Origin: Cyathus striatus
Lineage: Eukaryota > Basidiomycota > Agaricomycetes > Agaricales > Nidulariaceae
DNA: 64,000 bases
NCBI GenBank assembly: GCA_025738555.1
Contig: JAOVFP010000002.1
Location: 7,564,001 to 7,628,000 of the forward strand
Reading direction: 5' to 3'
A program made the position numbers and the translations under genes. Positions 34,350 through 45,233 of this stretch are shown piece after piece (the first letter of the stretch is position 1; the number at the start of each line of letters is the position of its first letter). The notes beneath the pieces were generated by a model that saw only the letters and a list, made by a program, of their open reading frames with translations, did not search any database and was not told where the DNA came from.

Positions 34350-35986
34350 AGATGATGCTACTGTTCAGCCTGATGTTGATGTTTCTGATGTGCTTGAGGA
34401 GGAGGGGGAGGGGAGGAAGATGGGGAAGAAGAAGTGGTGGAGGAAGAGGAGGGGATAAATCCAGGATCGCCTGCATCTAAAGCTGTGTATCTACACCAAA
34501 TGTAAACTTGAGCCGAACAAAAAACAACGGGGGGATGACGTACATTAATCCATCAACAACAGTGAATGGCGAGTCTGTAGTCGATTGTTATATCTCGATA
34601 GTGGATCTGTGCCATATGCGGAAGCGAAATGTTCCGGGTCAGGGTTGCGCCGCGCCAGCTCAGAAGCACGCCAGCGATAACTGAACTGGCGCTCGTCTTA
34701 CATTCATAATGTTAATGAATAATGACTGCTCTCGTGTATAGCAGGCTACAAATGTCGTAGATTATGAAAAAAACAATACATCGCCTCATAATTTAATAGT
34801 ATCACCCATTTAATAGCTCAAAATAATATTAAGGATTGACATGAAACAATGTGTAGATTTTTATTTTGGTGTGGTAGTGAATAGTAAAATATAATGTCAA
34901 CATGAACTATCATGCTGAGTTTAGCAATAGCTTGTCAGTGCTACGATAATTGAATTAAAGTGAAATCTCGTTGCAGCCATTATAAATTGTGGTTTTAAGC
35001 AATAATTAAATATTCACACCTTAAATGTATAGTAGTACTAAACATTCGTTACCATTGCCTCCGGAGGTACTATATTCGAAAGCTTTTGAAGCCGGTTGAT
35101 GACAAAATAATAATGTCATATTTCACTTAATTTTATCTCTTTCGTCATCTGTTTATATATTGAGCATGTTCCATAGATTACACTATTTAGTACTACTGAA
35201 AATTGGATACTTAATTCACATTAAAAATGAATAAAAGTTATATTTAAGGAAATCATTTTGTGTAGTTGATGTTTTCAAGTACGAGCACGTATAACCCCCC
35301 CAAGAATGGTAGAAACGACGCCAAGGGCGCTGAGTCTGTTGCAGAAGCGCGTATTTTCCACGCCTGGCTCACGGGTAGATGCCTGAACCAGTGGTAAACG
35401 CGCATTCAGCTCTGCGGACTAGCCTGTGGAAAGTCACGTGAACGTGTGAAGATCCAATCGAGATATAACAATCGACGCAAGACCGGTGAATGGCTGCCCC
35501 GCACCAGCAGACACCACAAGTCTATGCTACGCATTATCCAGCCCTGCAGCGTTCCACACTACCGCAGAAGCAACAGTCTCCAGGCCACCATCGGCTGTAG
35601 GCTGATTGTGGTCTACTAGATCCACGAGGATGGGTGGGCTCCCGTCCAATGAGAGTGCTGTGTTGACGAGGTATGGCCATAGTGGTGAGAGAAAGAATAT
35701 CGATACACCTATACGTTGACGTATCAGCGTCAATACACATAGAGAAAAAGAGGGTATGGAGGGCAGGGAGAAAAAACGAACCTGTAAAAACGAAAGTAGC
35801 AGTCGCCCCGGGATCCTGCGTCAACATATGCAACCCTCCAAAGTCCAGCTGAGTACTCGCAGAGGGGCCCCACGCCCTCGCATAGACTATCCCAGGATCG
35901 TTATCGTCCACAGTTACATTATGTCGTGCGTATGCGCCTGCTGCGAGGAGGAAGAGGAGGATGAAGTGAGGAAGGTGGGGGTTCAT
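34350..35986 (-). pseudogene. Mid2-like membrane protein relic with insertion
   Basis: Duplicate of the 956-2434 gene. Exons 1 and 2 are recognisable (35986-35782 and from 35708). Exon 2 has a premature TAG after GLDNA where the intact gene has CAG. The Ser/Thr stalk codons continue at 34350-34570 beyond a 915 bp insertion (34571-35485). The membrane helix and tail are missing; a P450 fragment follows instead. Confidence 0.8.
34571..35485. mobile_element. 915 bp TIR element with 9 bp target duplication
   Basis: Flanked by the direct repeat GTGAATGGC (34562-34570 and 35486-35494), which occurs only once in the uninterrupted paralog at about 1928-1938 (as GCGAACGGC). The ends contain the inverted repeat GTCGATTGTTATATCTCGAT starting nine bases in from each side. 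The outermost bases match only partly. A 9 bp duplication fits Mutator-like elements (MULEs). The interior has no coding frame, so it is non-autonomous. Confidence 0.82.
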
Positions 35987-36099
35987 GATGAGGGGTGACT
36001 GGCTCCGGTGGCTAGTTCTACCCTAGCGAGACTGCGAGTGTCCAGTACCGAGTCGCCTTCATCGCTTTCGCATCAGGGGGGTGGGTGTGTAATACTAAT

Positions 36100-36490
36100 A
36101 GGGGAAATCAAACCTGCCCTCTTGGCAAAACGAAATGATTGATGGTCGAAACAAAACAACTTCCCACGGAAACAAAAGAGAGGACGCGACGTCGTTTCGA
36201 CTCTTCGAGGCGATCTTGTTACGAGCGTTCTTAGTCGATATTGTGTCGGAGCTTGAAGTTGAAGTAAGCGACTGCTTGGCTCATTCGGACTCGGTGGTGC
36301 ACGCGTGAACTCATTGACTCACTCGGAATCAACTTCAATCCCAGATGGAACTCCGCCGGAGCCATCAGCCATTTGTTTCGATACAATGTGGGGGTGTCAA
36401 ACCTTGGTCGGAACAAAACGAAGTTCCCACGCAACAAAAAAACTGCTTGGCACAACAAAACCGCCAGTTACGCCAACTTTGATTTCCCCT
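36100..36490. mobile_element. 391 bp MITE
   Basis: Perfect 13 bp terminal inverted repeats (AGGGGAAATCAAA ... TTTGATTTCCCCT) flanked by AAT. The paralogous stretch at about 2550 reads ACTAATGGC with a single AAT, confirming a 3 bp target duplication. Internally a diverged direct repeat (AACAAAACNAAGTTCCCACG type) is present. No coding frame. A 3 bp duplication fits PIF/Harbinger-type MITEs, though other families are possible. Confidence 0.85.
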
Positions 36491-37831
36491 AATGGCTAAT
36501 TTGATCTGGGGCCTCGTGTTGCTGGATGTGAACGAGACAAGACGTACACGATGAGCCGCGAGGCTGGTGATTAAGCCTCGTGCCTGTTCGGTGGTCGAAA
36601 TTGAATTGGTGTAGGTAACCTCCTCCTATCTGGGAATGTTAACTTGCGTTAAGCCCGGTGTATGGCGATACGTACCTTGGATTGTAGTCCTTAACACCAT
36701 AGTATAGTCTTTCACCGTGAAAAGTCTCGGAAAGCTACATACTGTTGCTGTTGACTGGGATACCGGTCCTTGCGTGGCCGAGTGATCGTTCACGTTCATT
36801 ATTCCTGTCAGACAATGAACCGCATTGTCCTGCGCAGATAACAATAGGACAATAGGTCCTTGCAACTTTCTGTTTATAGGGGACTATGTTGGAGTCGTTA
36901 TTGAAAATAATTACAAGAACGACTTGGAGTATCGTCGTCGACGTGGTTGAAGAGTTGAAGAAAGAATTTTAAAATTCAAATCGAACCGATATTTGCTTTT
37001 GTTTATTTCAGTCGGCACGCACTATAGACGCCCGCTGGCGCTTTCAATTTAGACAACCCAAGAAAAACTCATTGTTAGCTCATTGTCCCATGAATTGTTT
37101 CACCCTTTAAAACATATAAATTGGGCGAAGGGCTTTCAATCGAACGCTCGGAAGTAATAAAATACGCGACGGGTTACACGGTTGTATCATAATTTTAAAT
37201 AGTCAAGTTATGCTCCAACAGTGACTAGAGTAATTGCTAACAAGCTACGCTCCACCTTAACAACACTTCAAAGTCGTCATGAGAGAGAAGTAATTGGTTC
37301 TCTTGCAAGGCAAGACAGAGATACATGAGAGAGACGCTGTTAAAGAACTCTTGAAAGCTATCCGTGAGCGGAAGAAAACCCACCGAGATTTAAGTATAGT
37401 AAAAAGAGACTCGATGAAAATTAGTTAATGGGACGGAAATTAAGAAAGTATAAAGCTTAGGTTGAGGCCGGGAAGGGGAGAAGTGTATGGGCATGTTTAA
37501 AGAAAGAAAGTGCGACAGACTCGTAAAGTTGAACCGAAAGATGATACAGCACAGGATTGTACTTAAACCCGTGTGTTTGGTTGCGAATTAAAAGAGTCCA
37601 ATGGTCGTTGGTAACTTATTAAAATATCTTGAAGCTGCCTACTCTAGTAAATCTATTTGAAAAATCGAAATCACAGAAACAATTGTACTAAAAGTACTTC
37701 TCATGAGGATACTGTTAGTTTTGATAGAGCAGTAGTTACACGATGACATGCAAGTTTACGATGGAGATATTATCGACGGTCGGTTTCGTTGTTAAAGGCG
37801 GTGTGTATATTAATAAACTAAGCAGAAAAAA
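36491..37831. other. Duplicated flank and unassigned sequence
   Basis: From 36491 to about 37199 this is the upstream flank of the duplicated membrane-protein gene, matching 2551-3243. From 37200 to 37831 no gene or repeat was recognised. Confidence 0.5.
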
Positions 37832-38111
37832 ATGAGACTTGCGTACATATTTGTTGTCCGTTTGTCGTTGTTTGCTCGTCATTGGAAGTGGTGTGCACCA
37901 TGCTTATTGCCAACAGTGAAATTAACGCTCAACCTTTCTATCGAACCTCCATCTAGACCTGCTGCTTCTTTATCCACATCCATGATAACTGAGAATCTGT
38001 TAGACATCCTTTTACGCATAGAAGATGTCGATGTAGGCTCGAATAACGTGACGGCTCTACAAATATGACTATGGTTCAATTCTCTAACATACATTACACT
38101 TGCACTTACAG

Positions 38112-38400
38112 CCTCTAGAGAAGGAAAAATATCGAAAAGGCAAATGTGCACCGGAAACACGACAGCAGCTATTGGATGAAAGTAAAAGTTGGGTCACTAC
38201 TCCGAGTGGTGGTGTGTATAATTTGTACGACTGTACTGTAATACATATAATGGTTCTGCCGATAGTTCCATCGATATCTTGGATATTTGCACCCCCATAC
38301 ACTGGAGAGTTAACTATTGCTCCTCAGCCACTTCTCGGGCATCCTGTCTCTGAGAGGGGAGCGGTTGGCGCCTTCTTCTTTAGCAGAGATGGTGGGGGTG
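38112..38400 (+). pseudogene. NACHT-type NTPase fragment
   Basis: Begins after a plausible acceptor with PLEKEKYRKGKCAPETRQQL, followed by SWVTTPSGGVYNLYD and, after a degraded stretch, LLGHPVSERGAVGAFFFSRD. This is the beginning of the NACHT domain in Agaricomycete STAND/NLR-like proteins, where a GxxGxGKS loop is expected between VYWLYG and the SERG motif. Here the loop is not recognisable (ELTIAPQ occupies its place), so nucleotide binding is not expected. Everything after FFFSRD is missing. Confidence 0.6.
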
Positions 38401-38429
38401 CAGCTTCGTCCTCAGATCCGGCTTCGAAA

Positions 38430-39166
38430 AATCTGCGAAAGCCATCAGGGTTGGGCGGTTCAAATCGATCGAGAACAAAAGTGAATATTTCCGGAGGTAC
38501 ATTTAATGAAGTGGGACGAGATCAAAGTAATAATTTCAATATCTACATGGACTCCAGCTCGGATAATACGGTAGCTCAAATCCACTTATCATGAATCGAC
38601 TTCTGATATGCTAGTTGTAGGAAGTATTGCAACCGATTGTAAAATCTGTAAAGGAAGCAATCTTTTCTGGTGCGTATAGTATATAAAGTATGAAGTTAAC
38701 ACTAATTCTCATATCACCCTTTAACAATTTAGCAAGTTCCGATATTATTGGGCAACTCAAAGATAGTGTTGGTAATATCCTATCCTCAGCCGCGAGCACT
38801 GTAGCTGGTGCTATTGGTACAGAATGCCAAGCTCCGGGTAGTGTTTAAATGTGTTATTCTAATATATCTTCGTTCTAACGTTTAAATGGCAATAGATGTG
38901 AGTTCTCAAAATATGGTAGGTTTATTTCTAGACTTTAAGGCACACCTACTAAACATCTTCTCTCCAGAATAGCGTCACCGGCATAATTGTGAAACCAGTT
39001 ATTCCCATTAGTTCATGCCACTGACAACTGACAAAGCTGTGGTTCATTTATTTAGGAGGAATTCGCTCCTGATACGATTAAATACCCACCGCTTATTGGA
39101 TATGGAATTCAAACGCTAATGAGTAAAACACTTGTTGTGGTAGGAGGCATGATAAAGTCGATGTGA
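38430..39166 (+). CDS. VGRDQ-motif protein, possibly intact
   Basis: Exon blocks: VNISGGTFNEVGRDQSNNFN near 38485-38540, a middle exon with SSDIIGQLKDSVGNILSSAAS and AGAIGTE near 38735-38848, and a C-terminal exon EEFAPDTIKYPPLIGYGIQ (39058 onward) ending at the stop at 39164-39166. The GGTFNxVGRDQ motif is a short N-terminal element found in many Agaricomycete kinase and NLR-like proteins; its function is unknown. The middle block is amphipathic, so membrane or self-association is conceivable but unproven. Exon borders are only approximate. Unlike the copies at 25 and 45 kb it lacks kinase motifs. Confidence 0.45.
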
Positions 39167-39328
39167 GTTGGAATGGGTAGATACTGCTTACTTCTGCATT
39201 GAAGTGTATTGACACTCTCTCATTAGAGTCAGTATACGATATAGCTTCGACTTCCCAGATTGCTTCTCAAACGTACATGCTTGACTTGGGAGGGATATTG
39301 CAACATATTTAATTCAAAATAGAAGATA

Positions 39329-39853
39329 GTGACTCGAGGGATGAAGGACATCATTCTCGTGACTTCAGGACCCTTTGACGTAGTTGGTGCTTTAATACCC
39401 TCTTCAACACCCCGGCGCCACTACGTTCAAAGCTGGACTGAGATGTTGCATTGGATTTTGTGCCTTTTCTTCCGGCTTGCGTCTTCGCCAAAAAAACAAG
39501 GAAAATTAAACTCGCATAAAAACTTTATATACTCAAAACTGAAAAAGAAGCTCGACGCACGATGGACACCATCCTATGAAGGCTTCGGAACCCTTTGCAT
39601 AGCTTTAGTGCCTGGATACCCACTACCCTGCAAGGCGCAACTAGAGTTTCCAAGCTGGACTGAGATGTTACGTTGGATTTTGTTATGTTGCTTGGCAGCT
39701 CGATTTTTTTTAACAAAAATACTGATATTGAAAAGTCGTAAAAATATTATGTTTGTGTTTAGTATTCACAGACTATTATATAGTTACGTGGTTGCTATAT
39801 TTTTAAAATACATGATCTGGTATTTCATACTGGTAACTGGTGAACCTACATAA
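39329..39853 (+). other. ORF with internal diverged duplication
   Basis: A 174-codon frame in which a block of about 70 residues is repeated: one copy ends SWTEMLHWILCLF, the second SWTEMLRWILLCCLAARFF. I do not recognise a family. It may be a duplicated non-coding segment read by chance; confidence that it encodes protein is low. Confidence 0.25.
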
Positions 39854-39973
39854 ACATAGCTACGAAGCTGCACTTCCTCACATTACGCCCACTCAATCTT
39901 GTGGATCTAGTAGACCATAGTCAGTCTATTTTCACGGTGGTGTAAAATGAAATGTCATCGGGATGGATAATGT

Positions 39974-40372
39974 GTGACAGTACACAGTACTAGACAAGGG
40001 AAATCCAGGATTCGTGGTCTCCTCCACTGCCACCGTCCTCATGCCCATCACCCTCCTCAATTTCCTTGCCAACAGGTCTCACCACATCCTTATCCCCTCC
40101 GGAGTCCCCTTCCACCCCACCCCCGCACACACACCCATCACCCTAGGAACAATCTTAAAGGCATCCAAGTAGGCCTCTTCGTCGCAACTACAAGGTACTT
40201 ACAAGCAGCCTACAGACTGGTTTCGTTTGTTTTTAGTCCATATCATGGGAAAGGATGGTTGGATATTGAGGTTTTGCTATTGGTGTGGGGTGTGGGAAAG
40301 GACAATACCACTGTTGGGTCTGCCTTCTGCCGTGGAGCGGTGGTCGCCGTCGGTTCCGAAGGTGGTGAATGA
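39974..40372 (+). pseudogene. Mid2-like membrane protein relic, strongly decayed
   Basis: The nucleotides around 40140-40310 (CTAGGAACAATCTTAAAGGC and onward) align with the helix and tail codons of the 24 kb and 43 kb copies, with frameshifts in the helix. It precedes the kinase relic at 41.4 kb, in the same order as in the other cassettes. Confidence 0.5.
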
Positions 40373-41399
40373 AGAGCACCTTTATAATAACTGAAATATG
40401 GGTGGGTATCTTGTACTCATCTTGTACCCACCACGCACCTTCACTATTAACAACCCCTGAATCGCCTATCTCTAGCCCAAGGTGTCCGTAGCATATTACA
40501 CCTGCGTCTAATCTGTCAACCAGGCTTATTAACAATGCGTGGAGTTAGGGGGATGGAGCTGATGCCTACTGCGGCCTCAAAATTTTTGTACAAGACTGAA
40601 CAAGAGTCTAAGTAATTGGGGGCTGGTATGAGTCTGAGTGGTAGGAAGGAGAGGGCTGCGGGAGCAGAGGTCGGATCTGTGGTACTCACAGGCGCAGAAG
40701 TTCGATGCGAGGCTGCATCTTGGCTACGGGGGTAAGACCTAGTCGCAGTCTATGATTTGAGAGGGGGGAGGGTGATGAGGTAGGTAAGCAAAGTCCCTGG
40801 ACGGGGGCGGATCAAGAAATGGAATAACATATCTGTCTTGGGTCTGTAACAGGCGCCTCAACGTCAGTTCTAGTTATCTATATTTGATATCAATCAGGTT
40901 AATTTCCTTCTTAGGCTATAAGCATCGTAAAATAAGCAAATTCAAGAATAAAGCTGGCTTCTCTGTCTGCTGTCCAGTGTCGATGCCTAAAAACTGTGAT
41001 AGGACATATCATAAATGGATAGGAATGGACAATAAGCACTATCTAAGCGCTTCAACTGCCACTGCCTCATGTCATTAACGTCATTAGCAAGGCGCTCCGG
41101 AGTCCGAGTATATGATCATATATAGTGCGCCCTCTGATAATGGTTTTCATCTATCGCTACGCTACATCCCTTACCCAATACGAATCCTAGTCCAAGCGAT
41201 CACTGCATTTCCATTACTCTATTTAATATCTACTTCAAATTCTCAGTAAACTGCAACCATTCTCCTCAGTTTTCATATGCCGTATTTCTGTCAAGAGGTG
41301 AGTTTTCTGGTCAACTTCAAGGCGCTTGTATATATAAGCTCATTAACAACCATAATAATACATAGGCGGAGTCTACGAACGATCTTCTTCCCAAGACAT
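40373..41399. other. Spacer within cassette array
   Basis: No gene is supported. It corresponds in position to the spacer between membrane-protein and kinase relics at 24.8-25.2 kb and 44.9-45.2 kb but is strongly diverged. Confidence 0.4.
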
Positions 41400-41404
41400 C
41401 AAAA

Positions 41405-42200
41405 GTGATGATATCGGAAAGCACTCTCAATGACGTTGGAAGGGACCAGTATATTAATAATACGGTCAACCTCAATGTATACAGGATCTCTGCGGATCGT
41501 GCATGTGATCCTTCTATTATCCATGGTGACTTGAGAAGTGTTAGTAAACTGCATTACAATATGACTCATTGTTAATACTAATTAAATCCATATAATGTCA
41601 TAATAACATTCTCATTAACGACTCGGAGGAAGTTGAAGTGCTTACTGAATTTGGATTATTTCCTAGCATTCTCAACTTTTGCCTTATGTCAGTTAAGACT
41701 GCAGGGACTTGCAGATGGACAGCGCCGGAAATCATGAATCTGCCAGAGGATACTGGATTTGATACGCAGGACTATTGTGGAGGAGGATATTTGCTTGGCG
41801 GTATCCTCTCGACAAAGAAATATGCGAGTGGGAGGCACATCCGTCCATCCCTTCAGATCCAGTGAGCGCGTATTAGAGAGAGAAAAGGGGGGAATGCGAA
41901 GCTGACATTCACAAAGCGTACGTACGACATTTATGTAGATAAGCGACACGAGGTAAATGTATGTAAGGAGTGAGGTAACGGATATGAAAAACGCATTTTT
42001 ACCATGCAGGCAGAATGCCTGCTCTACACTATGAAGGATCTAGCCTTATAAACGATAACAATGACTGTCTAACTGGCAATGACACCGAACGAAATACTGC
42101 ATCTTTTATGCAGGAGTATGACACGGCAAGTCCAAAAATGCAGTTAGAAGACCATGGCGGGTACATCTCTGTCAAAGGCAATATGGTGAAACTCACATAG
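41405..42200 (+). pseudogene. VGRDQ / kinase C-lobe relic, split by solo LTR
   Basis: Contains STLNDVGRDQYINNTVNLNV, then RACDPSIIHGDLRS and a frameshifted EFGL/GTCRWTAPEIMNLPED region. The codons after TGFDTQD are interrupted at 41776 by a 253 bp insertion and resume at 42029 with YEGSSLINDNNDCLTGND, ending MVKLT and a stop at 42198-42200. The post-insertion part is longer than in the 25 kb copy, which appears to carry a deletion here. Confidence 0.65.
41776..42028 (-). mobile_element. Solo LTR (253 bp)
   Basis: Starts TGTGGAGG and ends GCTCTACA on the plus strand and is flanked by CTAT on both sides (41772-41775 and 42029-42032). The empty site is present in the paralog at about 25680 (GACAATGAAGGATC). 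The minus-strand start, TGTAGAGCAGGC followed by GCCTGC after a short loop, matches the hairpin terminus of the 560 bp LTRs at 9.5 and 13.5 kb, so it probably derives from a related LTR family. Confidence 0.75.
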
Positions 42201-42644
42201 ACACTTTTTAGAACGTTCTAACCCGTTCAGGATGTTTAATCATTGGACTCATAATTCCATTTCACCAATAGAGACCAGTTATGGATACCATCCATATGCT
42301 GATCCAAGGCATCGTATGTTTAATTCTATCGCCGTGATGATCCTTAGTTCACTGGTGAAATGCAGCAGGCATGAACTTTCATGTTAGTCCACACACCGCA
42401 GATCCTTGTATGATTCAGAATATTTATGCTGGAATGATTCTCACTTGTGATAGATACTATGGGATATATGTATTGTCCACCATATGGATACTATAATGTA
42501 TGTGGACATACCTTTCAGAATTTCATGGATATTTACTGAATATCTTTAGCATGATGTTCATAAGGACTGGGAGGTAATATTAATTTCCTCCGTGCCACCA
42601 GCAATTTAAAAGTCATCCTTGCGTTGGCTTCACGGGAGGAATAT

Positions 42645-42748
42645 GCTCCAAGGACGAAGAAATATGCCCCACTCTTCGGATATGGAGTTCAGATGATCAT
42701 GAGCAAGACATTTCTTGGTATTGGAAATTTCATCAAGAAGGAAATGTA
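42645..42748 (+). pseudogene. C-terminal exon relic, VGRDQ family
   Basis: Encodes KKYAPLFGYGVQMIMSKTFL and ends KKEM then stop. Nearly identical to 23370-23468 and in the same position relative to the following membrane-protein relic. Confidence 0.5.
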
Positions 42749-43136
42749 AGCTGTAATTGATATGTAATGCTCTATTCCAGCTAACATGCTTCATGTTAGA
42801 GTCAGCATGCGCTATAGATTCGATTTTTTTAGTTTCAACTTCTGAATCGTTTGTAGCTTGAGGCATGCCTATTTATATGCGCACGGATCATACTTGTGTT
42901 CAGTAATGCCTCTCTCATTTTGAACAGCGATATAGGGTTTATAACGAGAAGGAATTGCTTAATATCCTCCTGGTTGAAAGTATACGCGTAACTATTCAAA
43001 GGAACGTTTGTTGAAGCCAAAAGCTAGAGCGCTAGTGCGTGCTGCAAGTCTGCAACAGGCGACACTCGTGGGAAAAATGTAATACTTAGACGCCCTGCGG
43101 CTTCCAAGTTCCAACCACTGCTACGTTGAGCCAATT

Positions 43137-43691
43137 ATGAAAGATCTTCCTCTCCCCGCTCTGGCTCTACTTTGTCAACGCACCACTCTTCCTCGAGGCA
43201 GCCAACCTAGGTGACACGCTCTCGTACATCTGGTGGACCACAGTCCTAGACTCCACACCCAATGGTGGGCCTGAGACTCAGACAGACAGTTCTACGTGGT
43301 GTGGTTTCACGTACGTCATTTTCCCTCTCTCTTCCTCTCTTTGCTCAAGTCGAGTAGTTACGCGGTGCTAGATGAAGGCAACTCCCTCCTACCAGGCTCC
43401 TCCCCCAACTTCCAGTCTAACAACAACAATAAGCTGCAGTCGCCTCATCATCCTCAGTCTTCAACCTCATACGTTCCCCCTATTGCTCTAGGAACAATCC
43501 TCGGCATCCTAGGCCTCTTCCTCGCCGCAACTACATTTTGGTTCTGCTTACACAAGCGAAACCAGCCTAACAGTGAAGCATGGACTAAGCCTCCCCCATT
43601 CTCATATGCTTTGAGTCCGTATCAGGGAATGGAATGGTTGGAGGTCGAGCCTTGGGTATGGGTATGGGGTGGGGGAGGGGTGTGTGGCTGA
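43137..43691 (+). pseudogene. Mid2-like membrane protein relic lacking exon 1
   Basis: Exon 2 (about 43147-43313) encodes FLSPLWLYFVNAPLFLEAAN and is open. Exon 3 encodes DEGNSLLPGSSPNFQSNNNN, the helix ALGTILGILGLFLAATTFWF, KRNQ and a tail with PPPFSYALSPYQG, ending at 43691. Exons 2 and 3 are in frame, unlike the 24 kb copy, but no signal-peptide exon is found upstream, so secretion is not expected from this copy as it stands. Confidence 0.65.
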
Positions 43692-44149
43692 TGTTGGTTC
43701 TGACTGTAGTCGGAGTGACTCGCACTGGTGCTTTTGCGGTCGGTTCCGCTGATGGTAGTGGAGGAAGATGGGCATCAGGGGAGAATATGGCAATCCATAC
43801 CTCTTACCCATCCAGGTCCTCCCATGCTAACCTCTGATGAATGAATGTGAAGAATACGACCCCTCTGCGATCTCCACCTACTTCCTTTCCTTCCTCCCAG
43901 CCCCAACCCCACCTCCCCAGCACCGACCACCCAACGTTCAATTCACGTCACGCAGCCTGCAAGTATATTGTCCAAGATCACCGAATCGCCTATACCAAGA
44001 AGGAGTCTGCAGCTACAAGCAATACACCTTCTTCGAATCGGTCTGATTGAGCAGGGGTCTGTGATAGGAAGGGCTGGAAGGGTTGGTTAGAACTAAGAGG
44101 ATTTGGACTCGGGCTAGCGCCAAACAATGGCATTTGACGCGCACGTTCC

Positions 44150-44399
44150 AAATTTAAATTTTCGAAACGAATCATCATTCATTCAGCACGTGGATTCATC
44201 ATCAACCTCAGTCTTCAACCTCACACGTCCCCCCATCGCTCTAGGAACAATCCTCGGAATCCTGGGCCTCTTCCTCGTCGCAGCTGCATTTTTGTTCTGC
44301 TTATACAAGCGCAGGCAGCCTACTAGTGAAGCTTGGACTGAGCCTCCCCCGTTCTCAATTACTTTGAGTCCGTATCAGGGAATGGAGGTCGAGCCTTAG
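44150..44399 (+). pseudogene. Mid2-like membrane protein, second exon-3 fragment
   Basis: An extra copy of the helix exon: SSTSVFNLTRPPIALGTILG, LFLVAAAFLFCLYKRRQ and PPPFSITLSPYQG, ending at 44399. It is followed by the same downstream sequence as the 43.1-43.7 kb copy (compare 43690-44150 with 44400-44900), so about 0.75 kb was duplicated in tandem. Confidence 0.65.
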
Positions 44400-45233
44400 G
44401 TATGGGTATGAGGTGGGGGAGGGGTGTATGGCTGATGTCGGTTCTGGCTGTAGTCGGAGTGACTCGCACTGGTGCTTTTGCTGTCGGTTCCGCTGGTGGT
44501 AGTGGAGGAAGGTGTGCACCAGGGGGGGGGGTGTAGCAATCCATACCTCTTACCCATCCAGGTCCTCCCATGCCAACCTCTGAGGAACGGATGTGAAGAA
44601 TACGATCCCTTTGCAATCTCCACCTACATCCTGTCCGTCCTCCCAATCCCAACCTCCCCAGCATCGACTATCCAACGTTCAGTGCACGTCACACAGTCCG
44701 CAAGCATATTGTCCATGATCACTGGATCGTCTATCCCAAGGAGTCCGCAGCTGCCAGAAATATACCCTCTTCGAATCAGTCTGAATCAAGCAGGGCTCTG
44801 CGATAGGAGGGGCTGGAAGGGTTGGTTAGAGCTTAGAGGACTCGGACTCGGGCTGGCGTCAAACAATGATATTTGACGCGCACATTCCAAATTTAAAATT
44901 TCGAAGCACCTCATCATTTGTTCAGCACGTGGATTCATTTCACTGCCTCATTTACCGAGCCGCGTTTCGTCGCTTCGTTGTTCCGTCATTATATATATAA
45001 TTCTAACGACAACTCACGATGTGTTAGCTCAGAGCTGTACAAAATCCTTGGCTAAACCAACGCTTGATTATTTTCTTCCGCTTTCTTTTTCTTGTTTATC
45101 TCAGCAGTTCGTGACTAGATGCCATTTTTCTGTCGGGCAGTGAGTTTTTTTATATCTCAGATTGTGCGTCGGATGCATCAGCCCTCAATAATTGTACTAG
45201 GCGAATGACCTTCATCCCGACACGTTAGAGTCG

